DNA of 64,000 nucleotides, taken from the NCBI GenBank assembly GCA_963693305.1, contig OY855903.1, positions 35,947,251-36,011,250 of the forward strand, given 5' to 3'. Under the pieces are notes generated by a model that made no database searches, was not told the DNA's origin, and saw only the letters and a list, made by a program, of their open reading frames with translations. Position 1 is the first letter of the stretch. Each line of letters opens with the position of its first letter. Below are positions 20,419 to 30,510 of this stretch, piece by piece. This stretch comes from Meandrina meandrites. Taxonomy: Eukaryota; Cnidaria; Anthozoa; Scleractinia; Meandrinidae. A program made the position numbers and the translations under genes.

Positions 20419-20680
20419 AATCTCTTGCCACTCGCCGATTTCAAGTTACCAAGTTCGCCGCATCTTCCCGTGAAGACATGCAAGGGGCAGTACCTATCCG
20501 AACAACCATGCGGCCTTTAAGCGGTTCAGAGCCACCTCCATTTATCCAAACCGTGATAGGAATGCGTCAGCACCTTTTGGGTTTACACAATCAACCGGAC
20601 ATCTATGGCGAAGTTCCACAGTTAGATAATGCCAAGCTGCGACTGTGGCGTGCTTCATATCAACTTCGAGATAATACGGT
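20419..20680 (+). CDS. Unidentified first or internal exon with GTGAGT donor
   Basis: After a TAA the frame stays open for about 87 codons to a good GTGAGT donor. It contains an ATG at 20478 (MQGAVPIRTTMRPLSGSEP), then PPPFIQTVIGMRQHLLGLH and ends WRASYQLRDNT. Composition is protein-like and there are no repeats. I do not recognise it. No downstream exon was identified with confidence. Confidence 0.35.
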
Positions 20681-21150
20681 GAGTTATCATATTGTGAGGT
20701 CAACGACAAATTAAAACTCAAAATTCTTGTATTTAGTGTAAAAATTATTATTTTATAGACGCGAGTGTTTTACTGGAAAATAAACCACTGATAAAATTCA
20801 TTCGAAGTTACATTCCGCACCGTAAAGGGCCCTTTTCCTATTTCTGTGCTATTGAGGATATCGATTATGTAATTTCGCGCCAATGCAAGGCTGCCAAACG
20901 TTGTCAAACGCCGATACGGAATGATGGCGAGTGATAGAGGATTTTAAATCTCTGAAGCCGACAGAAAATCATACGATATGGAGTAGGATAATACAAATAT
21001 CAACGAAGGAAACTTTATAGATAGCCCGCGTGTCGGTTGTTTAGAAAGTCCATTAGTCAAACGAACATGTTCGGTTTTCTTTAGTGTATTGTGAAAGACC
21101 GCACTAAAATGCAGATAACCTGTGCTATAATGGAATCTATTGTTCTATCG

Positions 21151-21905
21151 CAGAAACTTTCTGAGTATTCAGATACTTTCTCCTTTTCAATGACACTTTA
21201 TCGATGAAGGTTAAGCGTGTGGATAACATCGCCAGTAAAATTTTTAATAACGCGTTCCGTCAGAGTAAGACAATCTCAGATAGCCGGTGCGTAGTTTGTT
21301 AAGGAAGTCCACCTAGTAGAAAAGTCGCATTACTACTTACTTTCCACTAAACTTATCTCTAGTTATGAAACAGTCGAAACTCAATGTGATACGAACATTC
21401 AACAAGGACAAAGTTTGGAAACTTCAAAGCTATCGCTTTGCAAGCTGCACCTTAAACCATCATAATTATATATGTGCATTGCTGGATGGAAAGAACCACT
21501 GAACATTGTAAGCTAGGCTACAGATATAAGGGGGTTTGCATTTATTCTCACGATAAATTAAATTACCTCACGTTAGGAATGAGCCTTATTGTTTTGTGGC
21601 GAACACTCGTTTTGGTGAATGACGAATGGGAAATCTACGAACACGAACACGCAGCTCTATGTCAGTTTCTCGTGTCGTTGGTAACTTGAATTAACATATC
21701 TATTAATGTAAACCGATATCATTCCCGTAATCAAACCGGAGTTCCTATTGGTTAATAAAAAAGAAACTTTCTGAATATCGAGATAGTTTCTGGTTACCAT
21801 GATGATATAAGCCGTTTTTACGGTTCAATGCTCAGTGGATTCTGATTGGTTAATACCCAGAAACTTTCTGATATTTCAGAAGGTATCGCTAATTTCAGAA
21901 ACTTT
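21151..21905 (+). promoter_or_regulatory. Cluster of palindromic GAAACTTTC-NN-TTC/GAA sites
   Basis: Three sites read CAGAAACTTTCTGAGTATTC, AGAAACTTTCTGAATATCG and CAGAAACTTTCTGATATTTC, each followed by AGA. Two are preceded at a similar distance by ATTGGTTAAT. The alternating TTC and GAA blocks resemble heat-shock or STAT-like half-site arrangements, but that is a guess. A fourth, weaker site lies near 19427. Confidence 0.35.
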
Positions 21906-21945
21906 CGCAAAAACCAAAGTTACTCGTAGAAGTCATCTTGCTTTG

Positions 21946-21981
21946 CTCGGAGGTGAATAGTACTTGCTATTCACCTCCGAG
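21946..21981. repeat. Perfect 15-bp hairpin followed by CCAATCAGCGCGCGC
   Basis: CTCGGAGGTGAATAG and CTATTCACCTCCGAG flank a 6-base loop. CCAATCAGCGCGCG begins 4 bases later and ACTATTCAC recurs downstream. This looks like a short MITE terminus. A parallel arrangement lies at 25359-25410. Confidence 0.75.
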
Positions 21982-22291
21982 CTAGCCAATCAGCGCGCGC
22001 GAAAAGCACTATTCACTGGTTTGGTATATACTAAAACGATATAGCCGTAAATTCATTGAAAATATTGTTATATATGTTACATGAACATTTTTACTGCATA
22101 TTGTTTAATTAAACTTGTAATGAGTATCAAGCACGCAGAATTGACACAGCAATCCACCAGATCCACCAGTATCGTTGACGCTGAAAAGAACGATCGAAGT
22201 AGTGAGATTTGTTTGGGTTTTGGATTTTGTTAACTTGTTAACGGTGTGTCATAGCAAATTTATTCCTGTTGTCTCTACAAGTTCCATTTCT

Positions 22292-22618
22292 TTATGTGGT
22301 CGCGTCAATTTCCTTCATTTTGAAATCTAAGGACCTTTTTGCGTTAATTTCGATCTTGTTCTTCAGGTCCACGGATACAAAACATATGTCCCCTAAGGGT
22401 GAAGAATGTTTCTCTCTTGTGGCTGTGGCTTTCCCTCTCTTTGGTTTGGCTGGTGCTTGTCCTTGGTTGTGAAAATTTCTCGTCCTGTTTCGACGGACAC
22501 TTTTTCCATGGACTGATACCCACTGTCGAAGCTCAGCTAACTGCTTTGGTGCTAAGCAACCCTTTACGGGCTTTGGCAGTTTTGCTAGTTCTGAAAACTG
22601 GAAGAGAACATCTGTCAT
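22292..22618 (-). CDS. Unidentified basic 108-residue ORF
   Basis: ATG (MTDVLFQFSELAKLPKPVK) to a stop at 22292. A Lys/Arg-rich segment (SVRRNRTRNFHNQGQ, KPKRGKATATREK) suggests nucleic-acid binding. There is no known domain and no neighbouring exon I can attach. The minus-strand orientation matches the recombinase relics downstream (24-27 kb), so it may be a mobile-element leftover. Confidence 0.3.
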   Translation of the reverse strand: MTDVLFQFSELAKLPKPVKGCLAPKQLAELRQWVSVHGKSVRRNRTRNFHNQGQAPAKPKRGKATATREKHSSPLGDICFVSVDLKNKIEINAKRSLDFKMKEIDATT

Positions 22619-22659
22619 CGAGGGCTGTGGATAGCAGGAAACCTTTGGATAAGTGAAGT

Positions 22660-24360
22660 AATTGAATGGATTCTTCGTTGCTCATTTAAGAAGATCATTT
22701 GTGTATCTTGGAAAACACTGGCAGAAATCTAACACTTTGCGTGATCATATTTCCACCCCTCATACTCAAGAAAAAGTTGTCAAATGAGTCTATGAGTCAT
22801 GAGTCAATGAGTCAAAGTTATTTTTTAACAAAGTAGGTAATTATATATTGAATCATCATTTGCCTGCATTCAAGTTAGCTTAGAAGCACTCCACTTTGCA
22901 TATGGTTAGTTCCACTCTGGTTTGCTTGCGGCTAGTTCCACTCTGGTTTGCTTGCGGTTAGTTCCATTCTGGTTTGCTTGCGGTTAGCTTTTATTAGTTA
23001 GCAAGGGGAGCATAACCATAATTTAAAATTTGACTCATTGACTTGTTTATAGCTGTTTCGTTCAAAACGTAGCTGCTGAGTTTGTAGAAAAGAAGTCAGC
23101 AGCAGTAATTTCCTCTCCTTTATTCAGAATTTCAAATGGGATAAGACTGCCTGGGTTTATCATTATGAATCGTTATTGCATATCAGTAGCCTCAGCGTGT
23201 CCAATTAAAGTTTTAGAATATTTAATACAACATAAAAACTCTAAAAGTAACAACTAAATTTGTTATGGCTTCGCTTAGCAAAATAAATAGTTGGATTGAT
23301 CAAAAGATTGGAAGACAATTTTTCCAGGAAATCTCCAGATAGGGATTCTTTAATAGCATTAAATTAAACTATGTTCAAAGTTACAGCTACTCAAAATAAA
23401 TAAGATGTTCACTCATTGGTTCGGATTACACGAACTAATCCAAATTTCACCTTTTTGACGCAAAGCCTCAAAGTTGTGAAAGAGACCACTCACTTATTGG
23501 CAAGGGTTGACAAACTTACATTAACCACTAATATTTAAGTAAAGGTAATGCCACTAAACCTAACACTGAGTTCGTACAATATACAAAATTCAACAAGTTA
23601 TTCCTGGTTTCATTGAAAATTCCGCAGAAGAAAATTTTTGTCCAAACTTCTGATTTTGATTATTTTAACATAAGTATCAGGTACACGATAGAAGAAATAA
23701 AGGTCTTTATTGCCTCACTGGAAAACAAGTGGCCATGTCCCCTTAACAAAAGTTAAGGCGCAATATTTGTCTTTAACCTACTGTGTGTGTATTAGAGCAG
23801 TTTTCAATCGAGTGTCGTTAAACCAAAACTAAAGTAATTGCTACAATCTTTGAAAAAAGTTGTTGACACATCCACTTCGCAAACAAATTTTAAGTGCATT
23901 TCAATACATTGTTTTTAGATCGTTATTCATTGCCTCAAAATATCCCCCCTCCCCCATCCTGTTAGTTCATCACATTTTAATGGTGGCCTCTAGTTACACC
24001 TTCACCAAAATAGTAGGCAAAAAGAAAAATTAAGCCAAGCAACAAGTTTCAGTGAAAAGGTTTATTAAACAAACAATGACATCTGTCCAACCAATGAGTC
24101 TATACAATCTGGAAAACAATGAACGCACAAATTTCAAGATCAAGCAGGAAAATGTTTTGTGCTGCACTAGCTGCTATACCAAAGTACACTCAATGGTGGG
24201 AGCATTGCCAATGCAAAATGCTTGTCCCCTCCTCCAGCTTCAGCTCTGAAAAATTTGGTTGACAATACCAAACCAATTATTGGGAGGCCCAGAGTACCAT
24301 ACACGGAAGCCTCCACATGTACAAAATATGAGATTAAAAAAAAAAGCCAGGCATATTTAT
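22660..24360. other. AT-rich noncoding gap
   Basis: It contains short GAGTCAAT/GAGTCATG repeats (22785-22820) and a 26-bp tandem array (22904-22990). No gene is supported. TTTATTAAACAAAC near 24060 offers a minus-strand AATAAA that could end the Crypton-like relic to the right. Confidence 0.5.
22904..22990 (+). repeat. 26-bp tandem repeat, 3.3 copies
   Basis: Unit GGTTAGTTCCACTCTGGTTT plus GCTTGC starts at 22904, 22930 and 22956; a partial unit follows at 22982. Copies differ by one base each. Confidence 0.9.
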
Positions 24361-24379
24361 GAGGAGAGCAACTCCAGTA

Positions 24380-25315
24380 TGAAGAAGTAACTTGACGAAC
24401 TAATACTTGGCTGCTTTGAAGACGTGCTTGTGGACATTTCAAGGCCATATTCAGGAATGCTGGCATTGAGCAGACGAGAGATGCTTGTCTTTCTTACTGT
24501 CTTTCTGGTGAACGCCTTCCATACCTTGACGTGTCTTGGTACCTCTTTTGGCCTTCCACACCAACATTTCTCTCCCTGTGTCTGGATCGGTTTGTAGCTC
24601 CAGATCGCCCCAACAAAGTTTTCTGCTCTCATCCCTTGCTCGAAATCCAAAATGTAGGGAAAGGAACCACCACATTGTACGCTGAAGTGCAACAGGATCA
24701 TGGTAACCGAATTCACCGCTTTTGAATAACTTTTCCTCCTCTACATTTGTTAATTTGCAACTCGCATTTGGCTTATTTCCTCAGCCTTGCTTTACAAGCA
24801 AGGTTTTTTCTCTTAGCCACCAACACTTCTCTTGAACGGGAAAACTCTTCATCTTGTAGGATGTTGAAAGGTAATTTTAACTCTTTAATGCGGCGTTGAA
24901 TGCCTCGTTGAAAACTTGTTATGCTGTCTGGCTCGTACTCTGCTCCATCACGCTTGCGGACGTCTTTGAACAACTTTCCAAGGAGCTTATCGAGGATGTC
25001 GGCAGGTACGGTCTCTACTTGAAAGGTGCCACTCGTCTGCTCTTGACAATAATTTTCCAACCATTTCCATTCACTTTTTGTCTTCTTGACCGTGTTGGCA
25101 GATTTCTTCGCACTGATAAAACTATCAAGTTCTTGACTTGAATCCTCCTCCGTTGCTCTAACTCCACCACTTCAGGGACGTTTTGTCCTTCCAGTGGATT
25201 GCAAAAACTGAGTTAAAAGCTCGGTTGACCTTCCTCGCTTCGCCTTTCTTCGTCGTTATTTTCCTCTGACTGGAAACATTGCTGGAAGTTTTCAAAATCC
25301 TCTTTGAGAGACATT
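24380..25315 (-). pseudogene. Crypton-like tyrosine recombinase (KIAA1958/ZMYM-type core), broken
   Basis: Minus-strand ATG at about 25315 opens MSLKEDFENFQQCFQSEEN. After frame changes the typical N-terminal segment appears (TKSEWKWLENYC, DILDKLLGKLFKDVRKRDG, EPDSITSFQRGIQRRIKE). A TGA/TAA-type stop after LACKARLRK interrupts it, then the core starts: TMWWFLSLHFGFRARDE, with RDE carrying the recombinase Arg, then KLCWGDLELQTD. The frame shifts and ends about 24380, before the HxxR and Tyr motifs. No introns. This family gave rise to the DUF3504 domains of KIAA1958, ZMYM and QRICH1. At least two frameshifts and one stop make it a pseudogene. Confidence 0.7.
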
Positions 25316-25358
25316 TTAACTAGGAAAGGCATACAACAGGAGAACACTCAAGTCAAAA

Positions 25359-25392
25359 TTTGCGGGCCATACTGTAGAATACGGCCCGTAAA
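25359..25392. repeat. Imperfect hairpin followed by CCAATCACAGCGCGC
   Basis: TTTGCGGGCC and GGCCCGTAAA pair over 10 bp with one mismatch around a 14-base loop. GACCAATCACAGCGCGC starts 5 bases downstream. It sits about 45 bp upstream of the Crypton-like start codon and parallels the hairpin at 21946. Confidence 0.6.
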
Positions 25393-25639
25393 ATTGACCA
25401 ATCACAGCGCGCATACTATCTGACCGATATAATAATAGTATCTAAAAGTGTAATGACTATTTCATGGGTTTACTGAAATCACTCTATCACTGATGTTTGT
25501 TTGATTATTTGAGCGAGGGAATAGTTCCAACGCTGTGGGATGCCATTTTTTATATTAAAACCAAGAAGTTACAGAACTCTCTAGGTTTTAATACTTTGGC
25601 TTTTATAGTTTCTGTAAGTACCAGGTGAAAACTGCATCA

Positions 25640-25960
25640 ACAATGATCCGAATGAATGGCCGAGTGAACAGCCCACCATGTGCATAAGCTCATGAAGCTC
25701 TGAACAAACAGACCGAGCAGAGAAAGGTCGAGAATGCAGAAAGTCATCCACATGACTGTCTGACTAGAGGGCTTTTTTTAGAGTCATTATATATTTATGT
25801 TTGTATGAATAACAGATGCAATTTGCACCAATGGCAAACTGAATGAATGGAAGAATGAACAGCCAGACAGGTGCATAAGCACCTGAATGCCTGAGCAGAC
25901 AAACCGGACAAACAAGAGAGCCGAAAATACAGAAAGTCCTCTATGCAAGTGATTGACTAT
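25640..25960 (+). repeat. Diverged tandem duplication, ~200-bp period
   Basis: 25640-25760 and 25830-25957 share GAATGAATGG, AATGAACAGCC, TGCATAAGC, CAGAAAGTC and intervening words at about three in four positions. Function unknown. Confidence 0.6.
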
Positions 25961-26091
25961 GGTGTTTTAATTTGTTGTCCCGATGATATTTTACCGTTTA
26001 GGTGAATGTATTTTGATATTTGAAATAAGCAAGTTAGTGAGCTCACTAATAGGTTTTCTTTAATTGAAGTAGATTGATAGATAATAATTGT

Positions 26092-26640
26092 TGATTGTGC
26101 TAGGCTATGAAGTAGCTGAAGTACAATCAGAATTCTATTATTGTTGCACGAAGAATTCACTAATTGGTCTTGGCCTCAAATATACAGAAAAACCAAAGTC
26201 ATTAAAAGCGAAAATTATGCAGCGCAAAAAAGGTTTCCATTAAAGGATATGCATACCATATATGGTCCGGGCAATCCCATAAGCCTAGGCACCAGTACCT
26301 AGCCGGTGGCCATTGAACTTTACCACAACAAAATAAACAGACTTGGGAAACTAATAACTAAGCATCTTTATTAACACAAAACTTGACACAAAACAAAATG
26401 ACACAATGAAGCAAGGATCTTGTTGAAGAGAAACCAGTAGGCAAAATGAGTCCAATCTGCAAAGAGATAAAAGGACATTGTTGGCACGGAAGTCATGTAA
26501 ATAGGGAGGGTGGGAGGGAATTAGTGTATTCTTTGTGCAACAATAATAGAATTCTGATTGTACTTCAGCTACTTCGTAGCCTACCACAATCTACAATTCT
26601 ATAGCATGTTGCACTCAGAATTCACTGATTGGTCTTGTTT
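26092..26640. repeat. Inverted repeat with ~65-bp arms, plus a direct half-copy
   Basis: The left arm (26092-26160) and the right arm (26527-26597) are reverse complements with few mismatches, centred on GAAGTAGCTGAAGTACAATC. Beyond the right arm a direct copy of the left end occurs (CAGAATTCACTGATTGGTCTTG against GAATTCACTAATTGGTCTTG). It resembles a MITE pair or rearranged terminal repeats. Confidence 0.65.
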
Positions 26641-26654
26641 AAAGCAACTGACCT

Positions 26655-27650
26655 AAGAAATGACTGCTGTCCCAAAAGACACTGAGTGGCGAGGGCGGTA
26701 ATAAAAACGGTTGAAGGTAGTCTCCCTCAACCAGTCGACTGCTGTCAGGATATCTTACACTGATACACCGCTCTGTCTTGCTGCAGAGGAAGAGGCGCCT
26801 CTTGTTGAGTGAGCCTTAAAAACACTTATGTCTATCCCAGCATCCTGTAGAGTCAGCTTTAGCCATCTACCTATGGACGTTGAAGAAACGGGAGAATAAG
26901 GTCTGAGTTGCTAGAAACAAGGGCTGACTATCGCCACTGCGGTTGCGGTGATTATCTGTCTTCTTAATGTATTCCCTGAGACAGGCAACTGGGCACAACT
27001 GAACATTGCCTTTAAGAGCTGGGAAAAAGAAGGTGACCTCTTTTCCCGGAATTCTGGTCTTAGTTAAACCAGGAATCTTGAACTTCACACCCTCAGGTAG
27101 ATATTGCATAAATGCCAAATCTAAGGCATGCAAATCAGATTGACGCTTGGCACTTGATAGAGCGAGTAACATTGCACACTTCCTTGAGAGGCGTTTGATG
27201 TCTAAGTTACTGTTATCTGGCCACTTCTCAAAAAGATTAGTAACCAAAGAAACCTCCCAAGTCCCAGAGTAACGGGGTTTAGGTGGTCTCTTACTGAATA
27301 CCCCCCTCATAAAGCTACACACAATTTTGTGTTGACCCAAGGGAGATCCATCCAAGGGTGGAACTGTGGAGCTAATAGCTGAGTGTTTATTGTAGAATAT
27401 TGTTTACCTTGCTCAAACAACTCTGTGAGAAAGTGAACTAAACCACTTCCAGCTGGACAAAAGGGATCAATCTGTCGTTGGCGACTCCAGCTACACCACT
27501 TAGCCCAACAGGACTTGTACTGAGGATTTGTTGATCTACGTTGGGCAGAGAGGAGAATATCTGTAGCTTCGTTTGATATGCCCTCTGAAGAGAGGTGTTC
27601 CCTGAGAGTCTCCGTCCTGCTAGAGGCAGGGAGTTGTTGACGATCATTGG
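26655..27650 (-). pseudogene. DIRS/Ngaro-type tyrosine recombinase, frameshifted
   Basis: Minus strand. The N-terminal part reads LREHLSSEGISNEATDILL, CWAKWCSW and FLTELFEQGKQYSTIN, then FMRGVFSKRPPKPRYSGTW. The catalytic core shows Arg in LSSAKRQSDLHALDL, and LTKTRIPGKEVTFFFP with LCPVACLREYIKKT. After a shift near 26895 the frame gives SIGRWLKLTLQDAGID, AHSTRGASSSAA (HxxR) and TTFNRFYYRP (Tyr). All motif residues survive but are split over three frames, with a stop after SGVSV. This enzyme integrates DIRS-like retroelements by recombination. No RT/RNase H was found nearby. Confidence 0.7.
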
Positions 27651-27651
27651 C

Positions 27652-27778
27652 TGCGGCCGCACTAAGAGAGTTAACTGGGTTAACTTTATGGAAACCCGGT
27701 TTAAAATTTCTAACTCGGTTAAAACTTTTTAACTCGGCTAAAGTATGATAACTCGGTTAAATGTTTTTAGCGGCCGCA
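27652..27778. repeat. TAACTCGGTTAAA degenerate array flanked by GCGGCCGC
   Basis: TGCGGCCGCA (27652-27661) and AGCGGCCGCA (27769-27778) bound about five imperfect copies of TAACTCGGTTAAA. The two GC-rich palindromes act like miniature ends of a 127-bp element, next to the start of the DIRS-like relic. Confidence 0.7.
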
Positions 27779-27953
27779 TTTCGATCAGACCAGACTGAAG
27801 TGTCGTCATGACTGAAGCCATTTGTAAACAAGCAAAATGGTCGGCTATCGTGATCATGTTATCATTTGCTCGATTCTTCTAACACAGTTCTTTACTTTGC
27901 AAATGCATTCTACGCAATTTTTGATCCTTTGTCTAGGGTATTTTTTCCGGCTG

Positions 27954-28211
27954 TTAGGAGTACTTTTTGAGCACGTTGAGCTTTCGCCGCTCGGAATACA
28001 GGCGTAAATGAACCATGCAAACTCGCTTGATATGGCGAAGCTGCGGCCGAAGCTTGCTAAGAATACCACGATATCCCTGATTGTCAAAATAATCGTTTCC
28101 TCGGTTCTCGAAAGATGAGGTTGTGGTGAGGGGAATAAGAGAATTGAAGTCACGAATTCTGCAAACTGTAACATACGCCATGTTTGCGTGTAATGGCAAA
28201 CAACATCTCAT
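27954..28211 (-). other. Open frame of uncertain coding status
   Basis: An 85-codon minus-strand frame contains MAYVTVCRIRDFNSLIPLT and a basic end (RHIKRVCMVHLRLYSERRK). An ATG in ACATGGCG context is present. No domain or splice neighbour was seen. I list it only because its composition is more protein-like than the surroundings. Confidence 0.2.
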
Positions 28212-28680
28212 CTTATACGGTGATGATTGACATATTTGACAAGTAAAATCTGATAAGAAACCACTAACCTGGGTAAAACTACCCAGAAAGGTGGTTTAGA
28301 ATTAACCTATGAGTAGATGCTAACATGCTAGCCGTAACAATTAAACCTATAGGTACACAGGTGTTCTTGTGATTTTATTGCTGAAATAATTTATAATATT
28401 ACCATATTTTCTTGGTTATAAGGTTATTAGAAGGAGCTATTGGCTGTTTATTCCAAAATTGTACCAAGAAGTGTGGAAAACATTAATTCAAGCCTGGTTC
28501 CTGAGAAGCAAAGCTCAAATTAAATTTTAAGTTTATCATTAGATGAGTGAACTTTCAGTTCTTGTTTCATGTGTACAGTCACATTTTTTGTGGACTGTCA
28601 CTTTTCTTGAAGTTTACAACAGAGTTTGCTTGATAACAGTACAAGTAGAACTGTCCCTAAGCACATCTAGGTGCGTAGCA

Positions 28681-28850
28681 GATGTGATGGCTTAATAGTT
28701 AGTGTGTTGGACTCCATATCAAGCAGTCAAGGTTTGAACCCTGACCAGGGCTCTACATCATGTCCTAGGGCCAAGACACTTTCATCCCACAGTATGTCTA
28801 TACACCCCATGTAAACGGTATTATATAGACTACACGTCTATATTATGACA
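28681..28850 (+). mobile_element. tRNA-derived SINE, copy 1
   Basis: The head GATGTGATGGCTTAATAGTT holds an A-box-like TGGCTTAATAGTTAG; GGTTTGAACCC at 28731 is a B box. GATGT at the 5' end can pair with ACATC at 28755-28759 as a tRNA acceptor relic. The body contains CCAAGACACTTTCATCCCAC. These pol III promoter boxes mark a tRNA-derived SINE rather than a working tRNA gene. Confidence 0.75.
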
Positions 28851-28904
28851 CTGGGTTTCAGACTTTGATAACTGAAAACACATTGTAATGTAATACAAGT
28901 GGAC

Positions 28905-29030
28905 CTGGATGGAAGGAGTGTGAGAGTAAGGTGTCTTGCCCAAGAACACAATGCAGTGCCCAAGCTGGGGCTTAAACCTGGACCGCTTGATCTTGAGTTC
29001 AGTTTGCACACTTTAAGCCTCTGCACCTAC
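28905..29030 (-). mobile_element. tRNA-derived SINE, copy 2 (inverted)
   Basis: Minus strand: GAGGCTTAAAGTGTGC (A box), GGTTTAAGCCCC (B box), then GTTCTTGGGCAAGACACC in the body, matching the body of copy 1. Diverged. Confidence 0.6.
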
Positions 29031-29039
29031 ATTTTGTGC

Positions 29040-29165
29040 CGAGACACCTGGGTGGAGAGAGGAATTGTCTTGCCCAAGGTATTATATAACCGTAAGTGCT
29101 CCAGCTAAGCCTTAACTGGCCTCTCAATGCAGAGAAAGTACATCATGCACTAACCATTAAGTAAC
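29040..29165 (-). mobile_element. tRNA-derived SINE, copy 3 (inverted, degraded)
   Basis: Minus strand: GGCAGTTACTTAATGGTTAG gives an A box; the B box is mutated. CTTGGGCAAGACAATTCC repeats the body motif of the neighbours. Head-to-tail with copy 2. Confidence 0.5.
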
Positions 29166-29169
29166 TGCC

Positions 29170-30398
29170 TTGACACACCGGCATGCACTTTTACATGTAT
29201 ACTCAAAATAATCAGATTATATTTAAAGGGCTACAGAAAGTAGTAATTGAAAATTACCTCTCTTTGGCGGCCATTCTTTCATGTCCTCCTTTTAAATGCG
29301 TCATATTTGGCAGCATGTTTCAGTCTTTGACTTCCATACAATGAAAGAAAATATCTTTCCAGGGCAGCTGATTGAACAACGAGGTAAATATATTAAATTA
29401 CTATAAGGTCACAAAGTAAGGGCTGGGCACGGCAAACTGACCAGCAGATGCCATGAACATTTTTAACCCTGGGCTTTCAAAGCAAGTGTTTTTACAAGGC
29501 TTTGACACATACAATAAAGTTTTCATTTCATTTACATGCACCCATATGCATGGTGCTTTCTCCTGATGACCTTCTGCTACAAATCTTATGAGACCCCTGT
29601 GAATATTTTGCAAACAAAAAAGTAGAAGGAACCAGGAACCACAGTGCAATAGAAGGTAGCAAGAAGTGAGCAGTACAGCCAGGAAGTAAGAGGTTCAGCC
29701 CCTGTCCACCCCAATGAAAACATTTTAAGATAAATTGTTGATATATTTGGTTACTGATCTATTCAAAGCAGCTACCTACTCCAAAAAATTGTTTTCTAAA
29801 AGCGGGGATGCTGAACCACTGCAGGGTTCCCTCAGAACCCATTTATACCATGGCTTTAAATTAGCCTTACTTAATGGAAATACCATAAATAATAAGATCG
29901 AAAATGTTATTGCTTAATGAGAAAGTGACTAAGAAAATTCCCCTTAACCCTGTTAGGAAAATCCACTACTGAGGCTAGCAGACAAGGATTTTTTGCACAT
30001 TGAGGTTCTATATTGATTCAAATTAAATGGGGATAACATCAATAAAAATAGACTAGAGCAAAAATCACAATCAAAAGCTCTTAGGGGTTAGAGCTGTAAG
30101 GTTTTTCTTTTTAAAATATCTAAATTCAGTTCATGCCCATTATCTTCACCAGAGGACTTTATCAGGGATGCCAAATGTTTGGTTAAACACAACTTAGTAC
30201 TGTAAATACTGTGTGTGTACCTTTCATGGTATCTCTTGACCATGGACATCTTTCCTTCCCTCCATGTTCATGCAAAGCTTGTGATATCACCCTCTCAATT
30301 ATCTGCACATTGTTCTCAGAACTAACCCTAACAAGACACCAAAAAATAATTTTAATTTGTTGCTTGATTTAATTCACTGTTTAATACCTGACTCGTCC
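29170..30398. other. Noncoding gap
   Basis: No gene is supported. Short open frames at 29401-29649 and 29735-29917 lack motifs. Nothing else stands out. Confidence 0.5.
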
Positions 30399-30492
30399 CC
30401 AGTCGTCTTCATATAACACGCGGCAAAGGAGAGTTGCGCACGAGGTAGGGGAGCAGGGGATGATGGGAAGGGAGAAGAGGAGAAGACGACTG
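30399..30492. repeat. Inverted 13-bp repeats just upstream of a start codon
   Basis: CCCAGTCGTCTTC (30400-30412) and GAAGACGACTGGG (30480-30492) are exact reverse complements about 67 bp apart, ending 18 bp before the ATG of the zinc-finger gene. They may be a transposon's terminal or subterminal repeat, or a regulatory stem. Confidence 0.6.
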
Positions 30493-30510
30493 GGAAATCC
30501 TGTTTTCAAA

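Larger units (their letters stand above)
20690..22290. other. Noncoding stretch with recurrent palindromic sites
   Basis: No gene is supported. It carries three matches to GAAACTTTCTGA at 21151-21180, 21747-21793 and 21841-21905, and a perfect 15-bp hairpin at 21946-21981. The short open frame at 21474-21689 lacks motifs and context. Confidence 0.5.

Noticed and set aside
24167..24466. Separate minus-strand gene beside the Crypton-like relic
   Set aside because: It overlaps the frameshifted tail of the recombinase region and lacks motifs.
28681..28760. Functional tRNA gene
   Set aside because: A and B boxes are present but the cloverleaf is degraded, and the body that follows marks a SINE.
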